Positions 23,870-32,318 of a DNA stretch of 49,167 nt are shown one piece after another. Source of the DNA: Sedimenticola sp. (GTDB lineage Bacteria; Pseudomonadota; Gammaproteobacteria; Chromatiales; Chromatiaceae); assembly GCA_027024025.1 (NCBI GenBank), contig JALVTT010000037.1, positions 1-49,167 of the forward strand, read 5' to 3'. Under the pieces are notes generated by a model, which saw nothing but the letters and a program-made list of their open reading frames with translations, had not been told where the DNA came from and did no database searches. The position numbers and the translations under genes are program-made. Each line of letters opens with the position of its first letter. Positions within the stretch are counted from its first letter, which is position 1.

Positions 23870-24379
23870 ATGGGAAAGCTGAGCAAACATTTCGATTCTC
23901 TGGTGGGGGCGCTCTCCCCGGAGCTGTACCGTTACGCCATGGGGCTGTGTCACAACCCCGATGTGGCCGAGGATCTTGTGCAGGAGACCTTTCTGCGCGC
24001 CTGGCGCTCGCAGCAGACCCTGCGCGACATCAAGACCGCGCGGGCCTGGCTGTACACCATCCTGCGCAACGAGCACGCCCGCCTGTACGAGCGCCAGCGT
24101 CCCGATGTGCGCGACCCGCACACCCTGCCGGATGTCGGCGTGCAGGGCTATGACACCAGCACCGAGGCCTTCACCCTGCGGCGCGCCCTGGACGCCCTGG
24201 ACATGCAGTACCGCGAGCCCCTGCTGCTGCAGGTGATCGGCGGTTTCAGCTGCAAGGAGATCGGCGAGATGCTGTCGCTCAAACCCAATACCGTACTGAC
24301 CCGCTTGTTCCGCGCGCGCAAGATGCTGCGCGCCACGCTCGAGCCGGAGGTTCAGGAGAAGCATCATGAACTGTCTTGA
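23870..24379 (+). CDS. ECF-type RNA polymerase sigma factor (second system)
   Basis: 169 residues. Region 2: LYRYAMGLCHNPDVAEDLVQ and ETFLRAWRS; region 4: FSCKEIGEMLSLKPNTVLTR with LFRARKMLRATLE. It is about as long as minimal ECF factors. It overlaps its presumed anti-sigma gene by 14 bases. It is distinct in sequence from the first ECF factor, so the two are neighbours but not a fresh duplication. The spacing after the terminator suggests its own promoter. Confidence 0.92.
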   Translation: MGKLSKHFDSLVGALSPELYRYAMGLCHNPDVAEDLVQETFLRAWRSQQTLRDIKTARAWLYTILRNEHARLYERQRPDVRDPHTLPDVGVQGYDTSTEAFTLRRALDALDMQYREPLLLQVIGGFSCKEIGEMLSLKPNTVLTRLFRARKMLRATLEPEVQEKHHELS

Positions 24380-25139
24380 ATTTCGCCGTCAGCTGCTGCA
24401 GGACCCGCATCAAACGGCACCGGAACTGCTCGAACATGAAGCGAACTGCCACGATTGTGAGCGATATTCGCGCAAGATCCGGGCTCAGGAGGCGGCCCTG
24501 CGGAGTCTGCTCAACGAGGTGAGCCCGCCGCCCGGACTGGCCGACCGCATTCGCCTGGGGGTGCGTCTGGAGCGGCGCGCCAGCACCGGTCGCCGGATCT
24601 GGTTCGCGGCCGCGGCCAGCGTCCTGCTGGCGGTCACCGTGAGCATGAGTTCGCTGTTCACCCAGCACTACGAGCGCGAGCACATGGCCCTGGCGCAAAA
24701 CGTGATCTATCACATCGAGGACGAGGCGCGCCATCTGCACGACCCGGGCCCGGCCTCGCCGCAGCGGGTGCATGCGGTGCTGGCGCGTTTCGGGGCCGAA
24801 CTCGACGGCAGCATCGGCCGCATCACCTTCGCCGCGGAGTGCGTGATGCGCCACCGTACCGGCATCCACCTGATCCTGGCCGGTCGCCAGGGGCCGGTGA
24901 CCGTGTTCTTCATGCCCGGCGAGCAGACCGCGCGGGTGATCCCGGTCGACTCCGATCGCTTTCATGGCGAGATCGTGCCCACCCGCTGGGGCAGCCTGGC
25001 CGTGATCGGCGAGCAGGGCGAGCCCATCGAGCCCATCGTGGCCCGGGTCAACCGGGTGGTGCGCTGGCACGCGGATTCGGCGGGCCTGGCCCTGCGCGGG
25101 CCGGGATCGGCGCCGCGGGTGGCCCAGGTCGAGCTGTAG
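24366..25139 (+). CDS. Anti-sigma factor, DUF3379-like, with zinc-finger motif
   Basis: 257 residues. The N-terminal cytoplasmic part has HEANCHDC, an H-x3-C-x2-C zinc anti-sigma motif. A membrane segment lies at about 78-98 (IWFAAAASVLLAVTVSMSSL), and a periplasmic domain of about 150 residues follows with VHAVLARFGAELDGSIG, AAECVMRHRTGIHLI and VPTRWGSLAVIGEQG. The extracellular half matches what I know as DUF3379. By position and motif it binds the preceding sigma factor; the periplasmic signal is unknown. Confidence 0.85.
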   Translation: MNCLEFRRQLLQDPHQTAPELLEHEANCHDCERYSRKIRAQEAALRSLLNEVSPPPGLADRIRLGVRLERRASTGRRIWFAAAASVLLAVTVSMSSLFTQHYEREHMALAQNVIYHIEDEARHLHDPGPASPQRVHAVLARFGAELDGSIGRITFAAECVMRHRTGIHLILAGRQGPVTVFFMPGEQTARVIPVDSDRFHGEIVPTRWGSLAVIGEQGEPIEPIVARVNRVVRWHADSAGLALRGPGSAPRVAQVEL

Positions 25140-25146
25140 GCCGGTT

Positions 25147-26079
25147 CTAAAGGCTGAAGCCGAAGGCCTCCCTGAAGCGCGCCTCGAAGCTGTCGCGGGT
25201 GAAGTGGTGGTTCTGCGGGCCCTGGTGCTCGATCTTGATCGCCCCCATCAGCGAGGCGATCCGCCCGGTGACCTCCCAGTCCATATCGTGCATCAGGCCG
25301 TACAGCAGGCCGCCGCGGTAGGCGTCGCCGCAGCCGGTGGGATCGAGCAGCTCGCGCGCGGGGGCCAGCGGAATCTGCAGCTCGCGCCCGCCGGTGTAGA
25401 TGGTCGAGCCCTCGCCGCCGCGGGTCACGACGATCGCCTCCACCTGTGAGGCCAGCTCGCTGATGCGCCGCCCGGTGCGCTCCTCCATCAGCTTGGCCTC
25501 GTAGTCGTTGAAGGCCAGCCAGGTGGCCTGTTCGACGAAGCGCATCAGGTCCGCGCCGTCGAACATGGGCATGCCCTGGCCCGGGTCGAAGATGAAGGGG
25601 ATGCCGGCCTCGGCGAACTGCTCGGCGTGCTCGATCATGCCCTGACGCCCGTCGGGCGACACGATGCCGATGCGGATGTCCGCATGCTCGTCCACCCGGT
25701 TGAGATGGGAGTGATTCATGGCCCCCGGGTGGAAGGCGGTGATCTGGTTGTCGTCCTGGTCGGTGGTGATGAAGGCCTGGGCCGTGAACTCGCCCTCGAT
25801 CTCGCGCAGGCCGGCGCGCGAGACGCCCTTGTCGTCCATCCAGCGCGCATAGGGCGCGAAATCCTCGCCGACGGTGGCCATGGGGATGCCGTTGCCGCCC
25901 AGCAGGTTCAGGTTGTAGGCGATGTTGCCGGCGCAGCCGCCGAAGTTGCGGCGCATCTCCGGCACCAGAAAGGACACGTTCAGGATGTGCACCTGCTCAG
26001 GCAGGATGTGATTCTTGAAGTGGTCGTTGAACACCATGATGGTGTCATAGGCCATGGAGCCGGAGATCAGGGCGGACAT
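25147..26079 (-). CDS. PfkB-family carbohydrate/adenosine kinase
   Basis: 310 residues with the two PfkB signatures: GGCAGNIAYNLNLLGG near the N-terminus and DPTGCGDAYRGGLLYG, which contains the catalytic aspartate and anion hole, near the C-terminus. This subgroup is often annotated adenosine kinase; ribokinase-type sugars cannot be excluded. Its 3' end converges on the DUF3379 gene with 7 bases between stops. The 5' side is divergent from the SoxK-like gene. Confidence 0.88.
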   Translation of the reverse strand: MSALISGSMAYDTIMVFNDHFKNHILPEQVHILNVSFLVPEMRRNFGGCAGNIAYNLNLLGGNGIPMATVGEDFAPYARWMDDKGVSRAGLREIEGEFTAQAFITTDQDDNQITAFHPGAMNHSHLNRVDEHADIRIGIVSPDGRQGMIEHAEQFAEAGIPFIFDPGQGMPMFDGADLMRFVEQATWLAFNDYEAKLMEERTGRRISELASQVEAIVVTRGGEGSTIYTGGRELQIPLAPARELLDPTGCGDAYRGGLLYGLMHDMDWEVTGRIASLMGAIKIEHQGPQNHHFTRDSFEARFREAFGFSL

Positions 26080-26228
26080 TGGACTACCTTATACTGTTCA
26101 AATCGTGTGTCGAGATGTTAACTTATGTGTCCTGGTTCCGCATGTCCGCGGACAGAGAGAAGTGCCTGCAGACAAAGGCACCGCAGATCCCTGTACCATT
26201 TAAAAGACTAAAGGAAATGGAGATAATG

Positions 26229-26552
26229 ATGAAGATCACGCTCAAGAAGCTACTGCTTTCCACCGTGGCCGTGTCCGTATTCGGCCTGACCGGCTCGGCG
26301 TTGGCCGCCACCAAGGCCGATTACGAGAAGGCCGTCAGCGCCGCCCAGGCCGCCATTAAACAGGCCGCCGCCATGGACAATGAATGGCGCGACAGCGGCA
26401 AGTTGCTGAAGAAGGCCGCCGAGGCCGCCAAGGCCGGCGACTATGACAAGGCGCTGAAGCTTGCCAAGGCCGCCGAGTTCCAGGGCAAGATGGCCCAGGC
26501 ACAGGCCAAGGCCAATGCCAACGCGGGCAATCCGGACTATCTGTACAAGTAA
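26229..26552 (+). CDS. SoxXA-binding protein-like (SoxK/SAXB-type) small periplasmic protein
   Basis: 107 residues from the second of two adjacent ATGs (26229), which sits 6 bases after GGAG; the track ORF from 26079 is an unlikely extension. The signal peptide (MKITLKKLLLSTVAVSVFGL, cut after ALA) is followed by an Ala/Lys-rich helical protein with NEWRDSGKLLKKAAEAAKAG and KLAKAAEFQGKMAQAQA. This pattern resembles SoxXA-binding proteins of sulfur oxidisers, which stimulate SoxXA c-type cytochromes. No other sox gene is in the window. A perfect 12-bp palindrome TGTCCGCGGACA (26143-26154) upstream may be an operator. A terminator follows. Confidence 0.7.
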   Translation: MKITLKKLLLSTVAVSVFGLTGSALAATKADYEKAVSAAQAAIKQAAAMDNEWRDSGKLLKKAAEAAKAGDYDKALKLAKAAEFQGKMAQAQAKANANAGNPDYLYK

Positions 26553-26576
26553 GGGTCCGAACTGGATGCGCTCCGG

Positions 26577-26607
26577 CCCCGTCGTGGTTCGCCGCGACGG
26601 GGTTTTT
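26577..26607 (+). terminator. Intrinsic terminator of the SoxK-like gene
   Basis: CCCCGTCGTGG, TTCG loop, CCGCGACGGGG and TTTTT. Confidence 0.9.
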
Positions 26608-26703
26608 GCCGTCTCAGGCCCGGGAGCGGCAGACTGGTGCTTGACGCGGGCGGCCACTCCGGCTTAAATACGCCCCCTTTGACGCCTCCGCGTCAGGAGC
26701 CGC

Positions 26704-26779
<76 letters not shown>

Positions 26780-26784
26780 ATGAC

Positions 26785-26818
26785 AAAACGCCCGCGAGCG
26801 ATCGCGGGCGTTTTCTTT
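26785..26818. terminator. Bidirectional intrinsic terminator
   Basis: AAAACGCCCGCGA, GCGA loop, TCGCGGGCGTTTT. It ends the tRNA-Phe transcript on + and the small gene at 26824-27063 on -. Confidence 0.9.
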
Positions 26819-26823
26819 TGTGT

Positions 26824-27063
26824 TCAGACCGCCACGGTGGCGCGGTGTCGGATCTCGTTGGCGCGATAGTCCGGGTCCATCCAGCAGCGTGGCAGGGGCT
26901 CGCCCGAGGGGAAGGTCAGGTCCGTCTTGGAGAAGTTGCGTGGATCCGGCATCTCCTCGCCCGCGTTGTAGCGGCCCACGATCTCGCCGCGGAAGGGATC
27001 GACCAGATCGCGCATCCCCAGCACCTCGACCAGTTCACCGCTGTGTTTTTCTTTCAGGAACAT
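26824..27063 (-). CDS. Conserved-looking small hypothetical protein
   Basis: 79 residues, not recognised. It has no signal peptide or membrane segment and is charged and acidic overall (MFLKEKHSGELVEVLGMRD, VDPFRGEIVGRYNAGEEM). Support for being real: GGAG at good spacing before the ATG, a plausible promoter (27093-27120), a shared terminator right after the stop, and protein-like composition. One cysteine (PRCWMDPDYR). Confidence 0.65.
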   Translation of the reverse strand: MFLKEKHSGELVEVLGMRDLVDPFRGEIVGRYNAGEEMPDPRNFSKTDLTFPSGEPLPRCWMDPDYRANEIRHRATVAV

Positions 27064-27092
27064 GGCTGCACTCCTTACGCTGACCTACTTCG

Positions 27093-27120
27093 AGTATGGT
27101 GCAGGCCGGGGCTTTTACAA
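27093..27120 (-). promoter_or_regulatory. Candidate promoter of the 79-residue gene
   Basis: On the minus strand TTGTAA, 16 bases, CATACT; leader about 25 bases. Confidence 0.4.
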
Positions 27121-27178
27121 TTCGATAGTCCGAAGGGGTGGGATAAACGCAATTGATCGCGTTCGCCGGGCCGCTGTC

Positions 27179-28297
27179 TCAGTCCTCGCTGCAGACCCGG
27201 TTGCGGCCGCGCTGTTTGGCCAGGTAGACCCGCCGGTCGGCCTCGCCCAGCAGGGACGTCGCCAGGTCGTCGGTGTCGGCGTTCGGCGACGGGGCCAGGG
27301 CAGCCACGCCGATGGAGACGGTGACCGCCACCTGGCCGCCTTCGTTGAGCGGCACCGGGCGGCGCGCGATATCCTCGCGGATGCGTTCGGCCAGGCGCGC
27401 GGCATTCTCCGGGTCGGTGTGCGGCAGCAGGACCGCGATCTCCTCGCCGCCATAGCGCGCGGCCAGGTCGGAGCCGCGCAGCTGGTCGCGAATGCGCTTG
27501 GCCAGGGCCACCAGGACCTGGTCGCCGGCGGCGTGTCCGTAGGTGTCGTTGATGCGCTTGAAGTGGTCGGCGTCGATGAACAGACAGCCCAGGGTATGCC
27601 GGTGACGGCGCGCGCGGGCCAGTTCCTCCCGCAGCCGGGCGTCCAGGTGGCGCCGGTTGTAGAGCCCGGTCAGGCCGTCGGTCAGGCCGCTCAGGCGCAG
27701 GCGCTCGCGGTTGACCGCGTTCTCCAGGCAGACCGCCGCCACGCGCGCCAGCCGTTCCAGAAAATCGGTCCCCTGGCCATGCTGGAAACGCCCCGGATCA
27801 CGGCTGGCCAGGTGCAGAAAGCCCGAGATGCCGTCCGGCTGGCGCAGCGGCAGCAGGGCCTCGCTGCGCAGGCCGCCCGCCGGGGCGGGAAAGGCCTGAT
27901 GCCGGCGCTTCCAGGGCCCCAGCCAGGGGTGGTGCAGATCGGGATAACGGCCCAGGGCCTTGCGCACGTCGCGCTCCATGCGCAGGTGGGGCATGCGGCA
28001 GCCGGGCACGCCCAGGGTGGTGAGTAGCTCGTCGAGCACCCCGTGCGGGTCGAACAGCACCAGTTGCACGCTGTCCAGGGCGAAGGAGGTGCGCAGGCCG
28101 ACGGTCAGGCGCTCGATCAGGTCGGCCAGATCGGTGGCCCCGAGCAGGGCCAGCTCGCGCTCCTGGAAACGCTGCATCACGCTTTCGTTGTAGGCGGCAT
28201 CGCCGACCAGCTGGTGCAGCAGTTGTTGCAGGGCCTGGTTCTCGGCCTGCAGGCGTTCGTATTTGTCCATCCGGGTCTGGGGTCTGGCGCGGCGCAT
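27179..28297 (-). CDS. Diguanylate cyclase with N-terminal GAF-like/DUF484 domain
   Basis: 372 residues. A short coiled coil (ERLQAENQALQQLLHQL) leads into a GAF-like DUF484 sensory domain at about 40-205. A GGDEF domain follows at about 210-372 with the active loop RYGGEEIAVLLP, substrate/metal residues in FIDADHFKRINDTYGHAAGD, and the DGLTGLYNRR entry. GGEEF-type loops are catalytically competent, so c-di-GMP synthesis is likely. It is cytoplasmic. No RxxD inhibitory site is obvious directly before the loop. AAGGA supports the ATG at 28297; an internal ATG at 28270 is an alternative. Confidence 0.9.
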   Translation of the reverse strand: MRRARPQTRMDKYERLQAENQALQQLLHQLVGDAAYNESVMQRFQERELALLGATDLADLIERLTVGLRTSFALDSVQLVLFDPHGVLDELLTTLGVPGCRMPHLRMERDVRKALGRYPDLHHPWLGPWKRRHQAFPAPAGGLRSEALLPLRQPDGISGFLHLASRDPGRFQHGQGTDFLERLARVAAVCLENAVNRERLRLSGLTDGLTGLYNRRHLDARLREELARARRHRHTLGCLFIDADHFKRINDTYGHAAGDQVLVALAKRIRDQLRGSDLAARYGGEEIAVLLPHTDPENAARLAERIREDIARRPVPLNEGGQVAVTVSIGVAALAPSPNADTDDLATSLLGEADRRVYLAKQRGRNRVCSED

Positions 28298-28332
28298 GTT
28301 TCCTTAATCGGTAGATTCCCAATAAACTTTAG

Positions 28333-28489
28333 GGAAGCCCCGATAAAAGCCATCCCTGGCTTTATCAGGGCACGCCGCGCCGCAAACGCGGTTTGCGGCT
28401 TGTTCCAGAATCAATCGCTTACAGCGATCAATTTTGCCGGCACATCCTTGTGCCGGAGGAAGATCCGAATTTTTCAGATCTTCCTTGGT
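28333..28489. repeat. Array of five small palindromes (region D)
   Basis: Consecutive inverted repeats: AAAGCCA-TCCC-TGGCTTT, GCCGCAAAC-GCG-GTTTGCGGC, ATCGCT-TAC-AGCGAT, CCGGCACA-TCCT-TGTGCCGG and GGAAGATC-N11-GATCTTCC. Loops of the form CATCC(C/T)TG match those in copies A and C. The array fills the space between the divergent diguanylate cyclase and DUF4124 genes. Confidence 0.8.
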
Positions 28490-28519
28490 TTCCGGAACGG
28501 ATTCGGCCAGGGAGGGGAC

Positions 28520-28930
28520 ATGAAGACAGGGAAATGGATGCTGCTGTGTGTGCCGCTGATGCTTTCGCTATCGGTTCGGGCGGCAGTGTATCGCTGTCCG
28601 GGCGCTCAGGGCGTGCAGTTTCAGGACTGGCCCTGTGGCGGGGCGCCGGTGCTGCGGGGCGGGGCCGCCGATGCGGCGGGCACGGGGCTGCGCGCCAGCG
28701 AGCGGGCCTGGCTGCGTCAGCGCGAGCGGGCACGGGCGCGTCATCACAGGACGGTTCAGAAGGAACGGCCGCAGGCGGCGGATGCCCGGGCGCGGCGCTG
28801 CTGGTCGCGCCGCCGGCGTCTGGCGCGGGTGCGGGACGCGCTGCGCCGGGGCTATCGCCCGGCCCGCGGCGAGCGTCTGCGCCGCCAGCGGCGCGAGCTG
28901 GAGGACTATCTGTCGCGCTTCTGCGACTGA
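28520..28930 (+). CDS. Secreted DUF4124-like protein with arginine-rich tail
   Basis: 136 residues from the ATG at 28520 with GGAGGGG immediately upstream. A signal peptide (MKTGKWMLLCVPLMLSLSVR, cut after VRA) is followed by AVYRCPGAQGVQFQDWPC, the DUF4124 start with its two cysteines. The remaining ~90 residues are dominated by arginine and alanine (RRRRLARVRDALRRGYRP) and are expected to be helical. Function unknown; DUF4124 proteins are periplasmic or envelope-associated. It converges with the SoxW-like gene, overlapping by 25 bases at their 3' ends. Confidence 0.8.
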   Translation: MKTGKWMLLCVPLMLSLSVRAAVYRCPGAQGVQFQDWPCGGAPVLRGGAADAAGTGLRASERAWLRQRERARARHHRTVQKERPQAADARARRCWSRRRRLARVRDALRRGYRPARGERLRRQRRELEDYLSRFCD

Positions 28931-29970
28931 GGCCCGGGCTCGTCGAGCAGCAGCTTGCGGGTACGCGCGCCCCAACGCAGGAAGTTGGGCTCTTCCAGAT
29001 AGCCCTTGCTCAGGACATAGCGCAGCACATTGCGCAGGCGCACGAACTGCACCACCGAATCGACGCGGATGATCTCGCGCCCCTGCTCGTCGTAGAAGAT
29101 CAGGGTGGGGGCGTAGAACAGGCCCAGCTCACGGGCCCATTCGCGCGCGGTGGTGGACTCGCCCTGCGGCGTGACCACCGGGGTGTCGGCGTGCATGTCC
29201 AGCTGCACGATCTCGAAGCGGCTCAGCGGTTCCCGCACCACCTTGCGTTGCAGCGGGCCGGTGTGCAGCACATCGCAGGCATGGCATTCCCCCTGCTCGA
29301 AGATCACCAGCAGCGGCATGTCGGCCGGGGCATGGGTGCGGTCCAGCTGATAGGGCGGCCGTTCGAACAGCGGATCCTCGATCAGGTCGCCGGGCTCGAA
29401 GTGCAGGCTCTTGTCTCCGCGCGCCAGATAGGAGGCGAAGGTCTCCTTCTTGTAATGGCCGTCGGCCACGTACTCCAGCGCGGCCCGGTGCTGGTAGGGC
29501 GGATAGTAGCCGCGCAGGCGCAGGGCGATGCGCCCGTCCGCGTCGTAGAACACCAGCGAGGGGGTGAAGTTGGTGTTCAGGGCCACCGCGTAGTCGCGCT
29601 CGGTGGTGGTGCGACCGTCCGGGGTGGTGACCTCCTCCGGGCTCCAGATGTCGATCGGGATCACGTCGAAGTGGCGGCGCGTGTATTCCACGATGTCGTC
29701 CTTGTGGAAGTTCACGTCCATGAGCTTCTTGCAGTAGGGGCAGCGTTGCTGGCCGAAATACACGATGATGCCCTTCTTGCCGGCATCCACCGCCTCCTTC
29801 AGGTCATCGTCCAGCGCCAGGAAGCTCTCCTTGAACCAGTCGGGATAGGTGATGATGTTCTGCAGCGGGGTGTCGTCGAAATCGAAGCTGTCCCCGTCGC
29901 TGCCGCTCGCGGCGGCCAGGGCACCGGCGCAGGCGATCAGCAGAAGGGTAGTGAGGATTTTTTTGGCCAT
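28906..29970 (-). CDS. Periplasmic protein with two thioredoxin-like domains (SoxW-like)
   Basis: 354 residues from the ATG at 29970; the track's 41 extra N-terminal residues precede the signal peptide and are not supported. The signal peptide is MAKKILTTLLLIACAGALAA. Domain 1 carries CPYC (C77, C80) with cis-proline TPSLVFYD. Domain 2 carries CHAC (C229, C232) with APTLIFYD. Both redox pairs are intact. SoxW-like thioredoxins reduce periplasmic disulfides of sulfur-oxidation proteins. The tandem-domain form is larger than a usual SoxW, so the label is by analogy. Confidence 0.8.
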   Translation of the reverse strand: MAKKILTTLLLIACAGALAAASGSDGDSFDFDDTPLQNIITYPDWFKESFLALDDDLKEAVDAGKKGIIVYFGQQRCPYCKKLMDVNFHKDDIVEYTRRHFDVIPIDIWSPEEVTTPDGRTTTERDYAVALNTNFTPSLVFYDADGRIALRLRGYYPPYQHRAALEYVADGHYKKETFASYLARGDKSLHFEPGDLIEDPLFERPPYQLDRTHAPADMPLLVIFEQGECHACDVLHTGPLQRKVVREPLSRFEIVQLDMHADTPVVTPQGESTTAREWARELGLFYAPTLIFYDEQGREIIRVDSVVQFVRLRNVLRYVLSKGYLEEPNFLRWGARTRKLLLDEPGPQSQKRDR

Positions 29971-30165
29971 CGGCGGGTATTGCAAGGGGGGGATATCCTT
30001 CGGTTTCGGGAACGGTTGTCGAGGCCGTAGAGCCGGTCGACGCTTTCGTTGCCTGAGGGCAGCAGTATAGGGTTCATGCCCACGGCTATCCACACCGGTA
30101 TGGCGCGCCTGAATCTGCTTGTCGATGCCTCATTATTAACCAATAGTACCGATGTGTTTAATAAG
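29971..30165. promoter_or_regulatory. Intergenic region with SoxW-like promoter and an AT-rich dyad
   Basis: On the minus strand TGGATA-N17-TATACT (30064-30092) is a fair promoter for the SoxW-like gene with an 85-base leader. Further right, TTATTAA (30133) and TTAATAA (30158) form a 7-bp inverted repeat 18 bases apart in a locally AT-rich patch, possibly an old operator of the adjacent Fic remnant. Confidence 0.4.
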
Positions 30166-30193
30166 TTGACCGTCTGTTCATCGTTGCTTTAAT
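30166..30193 (+). promoter_or_regulatory. Orphan sigma-70-like promoter ahead of the Fic remnant
   Basis: TTGACC (30166-30171), 16 bases, TTTAAT (30188-30193). No intact gene follows. Confidence 0.45.
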
Positions 30194-30379
30194 AGCGGGG
30201 TCTGCATTTCCCCGCCTATGGGGAAGGCCTGCGAATCCAGGGGGTCTGCATGGTCGATCGTGGCCGCGCGGGGAGATACCGGGTCAGCGTGGCCGGCGGT
30301 GAAAAGGTTCGGGCCTTCCTGCCCGCGCCTTTTCCGCCCGAGCCTCCACTGGTGTTCACGCCGGCGCGCCGGTACCGCC

Positions 30380-30592
30380 CTGCGGGTGCACCGGGTGCTC
30401 AGTCATCGTCCCCTGCAGTCGATTGGGGATGTGGCCAATACACTTGATCTGTCTTATCCGGCGGTGTCGAACAGCCTCCAGGCCCTGGCCGGTCTGGGGA
30501 TCGTGCGCGAGATCACCGGTCGGCAACGGAACCGGATCTAAGCCTATCAGGGCTTTCTCGATATCCTGAACGAGGGATCGCAGCCGTTGTGA
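30380..30592 (+). pseudogene. C-terminal remnant of a Fic-family protein
   Basis: The frame reads IGDVANTLDLSYPAVSNSLQ and LGIVREITGRQRNRI, the winged-helix C-terminus of Fic/DOC proteins. It then hits TAA (30539-30541), but homology continues past it as AYQGFLDILNEGSQPL to a TGA at 30592. The Fic catalytic domain with its HPFxxGNGR motif is absent, and the preceding ~150 bases show no homology. A truncated, stop-interrupted pseudogene. The track ORF 30218-30541 is its open part. Confidence 0.8.
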
Positions 30593-30610
30593 ACAAAGGC
30601 CACGGGGGGT

Positions 30611-31396
<786 letters not shown>

Positions 31397-31492
31397 GATG
31401 GCATGTATTGCTGCAAGGATGGCTCAGTGTGGGATAGAGTGGGCCAGACTGCAACCGCTAACGGGAATGGGCTTCCTGTCATTCGAGAAACC

Positions 31493-32203
31493 ATGCACGC
31501 AACCGACACCGACAAGCGGCTGCCCGACTGGGCCGGGATCGACACCGTCCTGCTGGACATGGACGGCACCCTGCTGGACCTGCATTTCGACAACCACTTC
31601 TGGCTGGAGTTCGTGCCCGCGCGCTATGCCGCGCGCCACGGCCTGGGCCTGGAGGAGGCGAAGGCCGAGTGTCTGCGGCGCTACGAGCGGGTGGCCGGCA
31701 CCCTGGACTGGTACTGCATCGACCACTGGACCGAGGAGCTGGGTCTGGACATCGCCCTGCTGAAGGCCGAGGTGGACCACCTGATCGCGGTGCTGCCGCA
31801 TGTTACCGAGTTTCTCGACCTGCTGGGCCGCGCCGGCAAGCGCCGGGTGCTGGTGACCAACGCCCACCAGAAGTCGCTGGCGCTGAAGATGGACCGCACC
31901 CGCCTGCATCACCGCCTGGACGCCCTGGTCAGCTCGCACGAGATCGGCCTGGCCAAGGAGCATCCCGGCTTCTGGCCGCGCCTGCGCGAGCGCGAGCCCT
32001 TCGATCCGGCGCGCACCCTGTTCGTGGACGACAGCCTGTCGGTGCTGCGCGCGGCGCGCGACTACGGCATCGCCTGGCTGCTGGCGATCCGCCATCCCGA
32101 CCGCAGCCAGCCGGCGCGCGAGATCGACGAGTTTCCCGCGGTGATCGATTTCGACGCGGTGATCCCGGGGCTGGAGGCCTGGCTGGCGGAGTCTCGACCA
32201 TAG
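31493..32203 (+). CDS. yrfG: GMP/IMP nucleotidase YrfG (HAD superfamily)
   Basis: 236 residues from the ATG at 31493, with GAGAAA just upstream. HAD motif I is VLLDMDGTLLDLHFDN, motif II is VLVTNAHQKS, and motif III/IV is KEHPGFWP followed by FVDDSLSVLRAA. Matches YrfG, which dephosphorylates GMP and IMP. Track extension to 30935 runs antisense to cysQ and is rejected. Confidence 0.93.
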   Translation: MHATDTDKRLPDWAGIDTVLLDMDGTLLDLHFDNHFWLEFVPARYAARHGLGLEEAKAECLRRYERVAGTLDWYCIDHWTEELGLDIALLKAEVDHLIAVLPHVTEFLDLLGRAGKRRVLVTNAHQKSLALKMDRTRLHHRLDALVSSHEIGLAKEHPGFWPRLREREPFDPARTLFVDDSLSVLRAARDYGIAWLLAIRHPDRSQPAREIDEFPAVIDFDAVIPGLEAWLAESRP

Positions 32204-32228
32204 AATCGAGATTTCTCGTCATAAAATC

Positions 32229-32256
32229 TTGATATATTCATAAATCCTAATATACT
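32229..32256 (+). promoter_or_regulatory. Promoter of fbp
   Basis: TTGATA (32229-32234), 16 bases, TATACT (32251-32256) in a marked AT-rich island. Start near 32263; the leader contains a small GCCCA/TGGGC hairpin. Confidence 0.65.
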
Positions 32257-32318
32257 GCGCGCCCAATTCGTCTGGGCAGGCCCCGCCTGCCGGTATCCAC
32301 AGGATTCAGGAGCGCGTC

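Noticed and set aside
25147-26079. Ribokinase or fructokinase as a firm call for the PfkB gene
   Set aside because: PfkB motifs do not define the sugar or nucleoside; the substrate is left open.
28333-28489. CRISPR array, because of regularly placed palindromes
   Set aside because: The palindromes all differ in sequence; there are no identical repeats, no uniform spacers and no cas genes.
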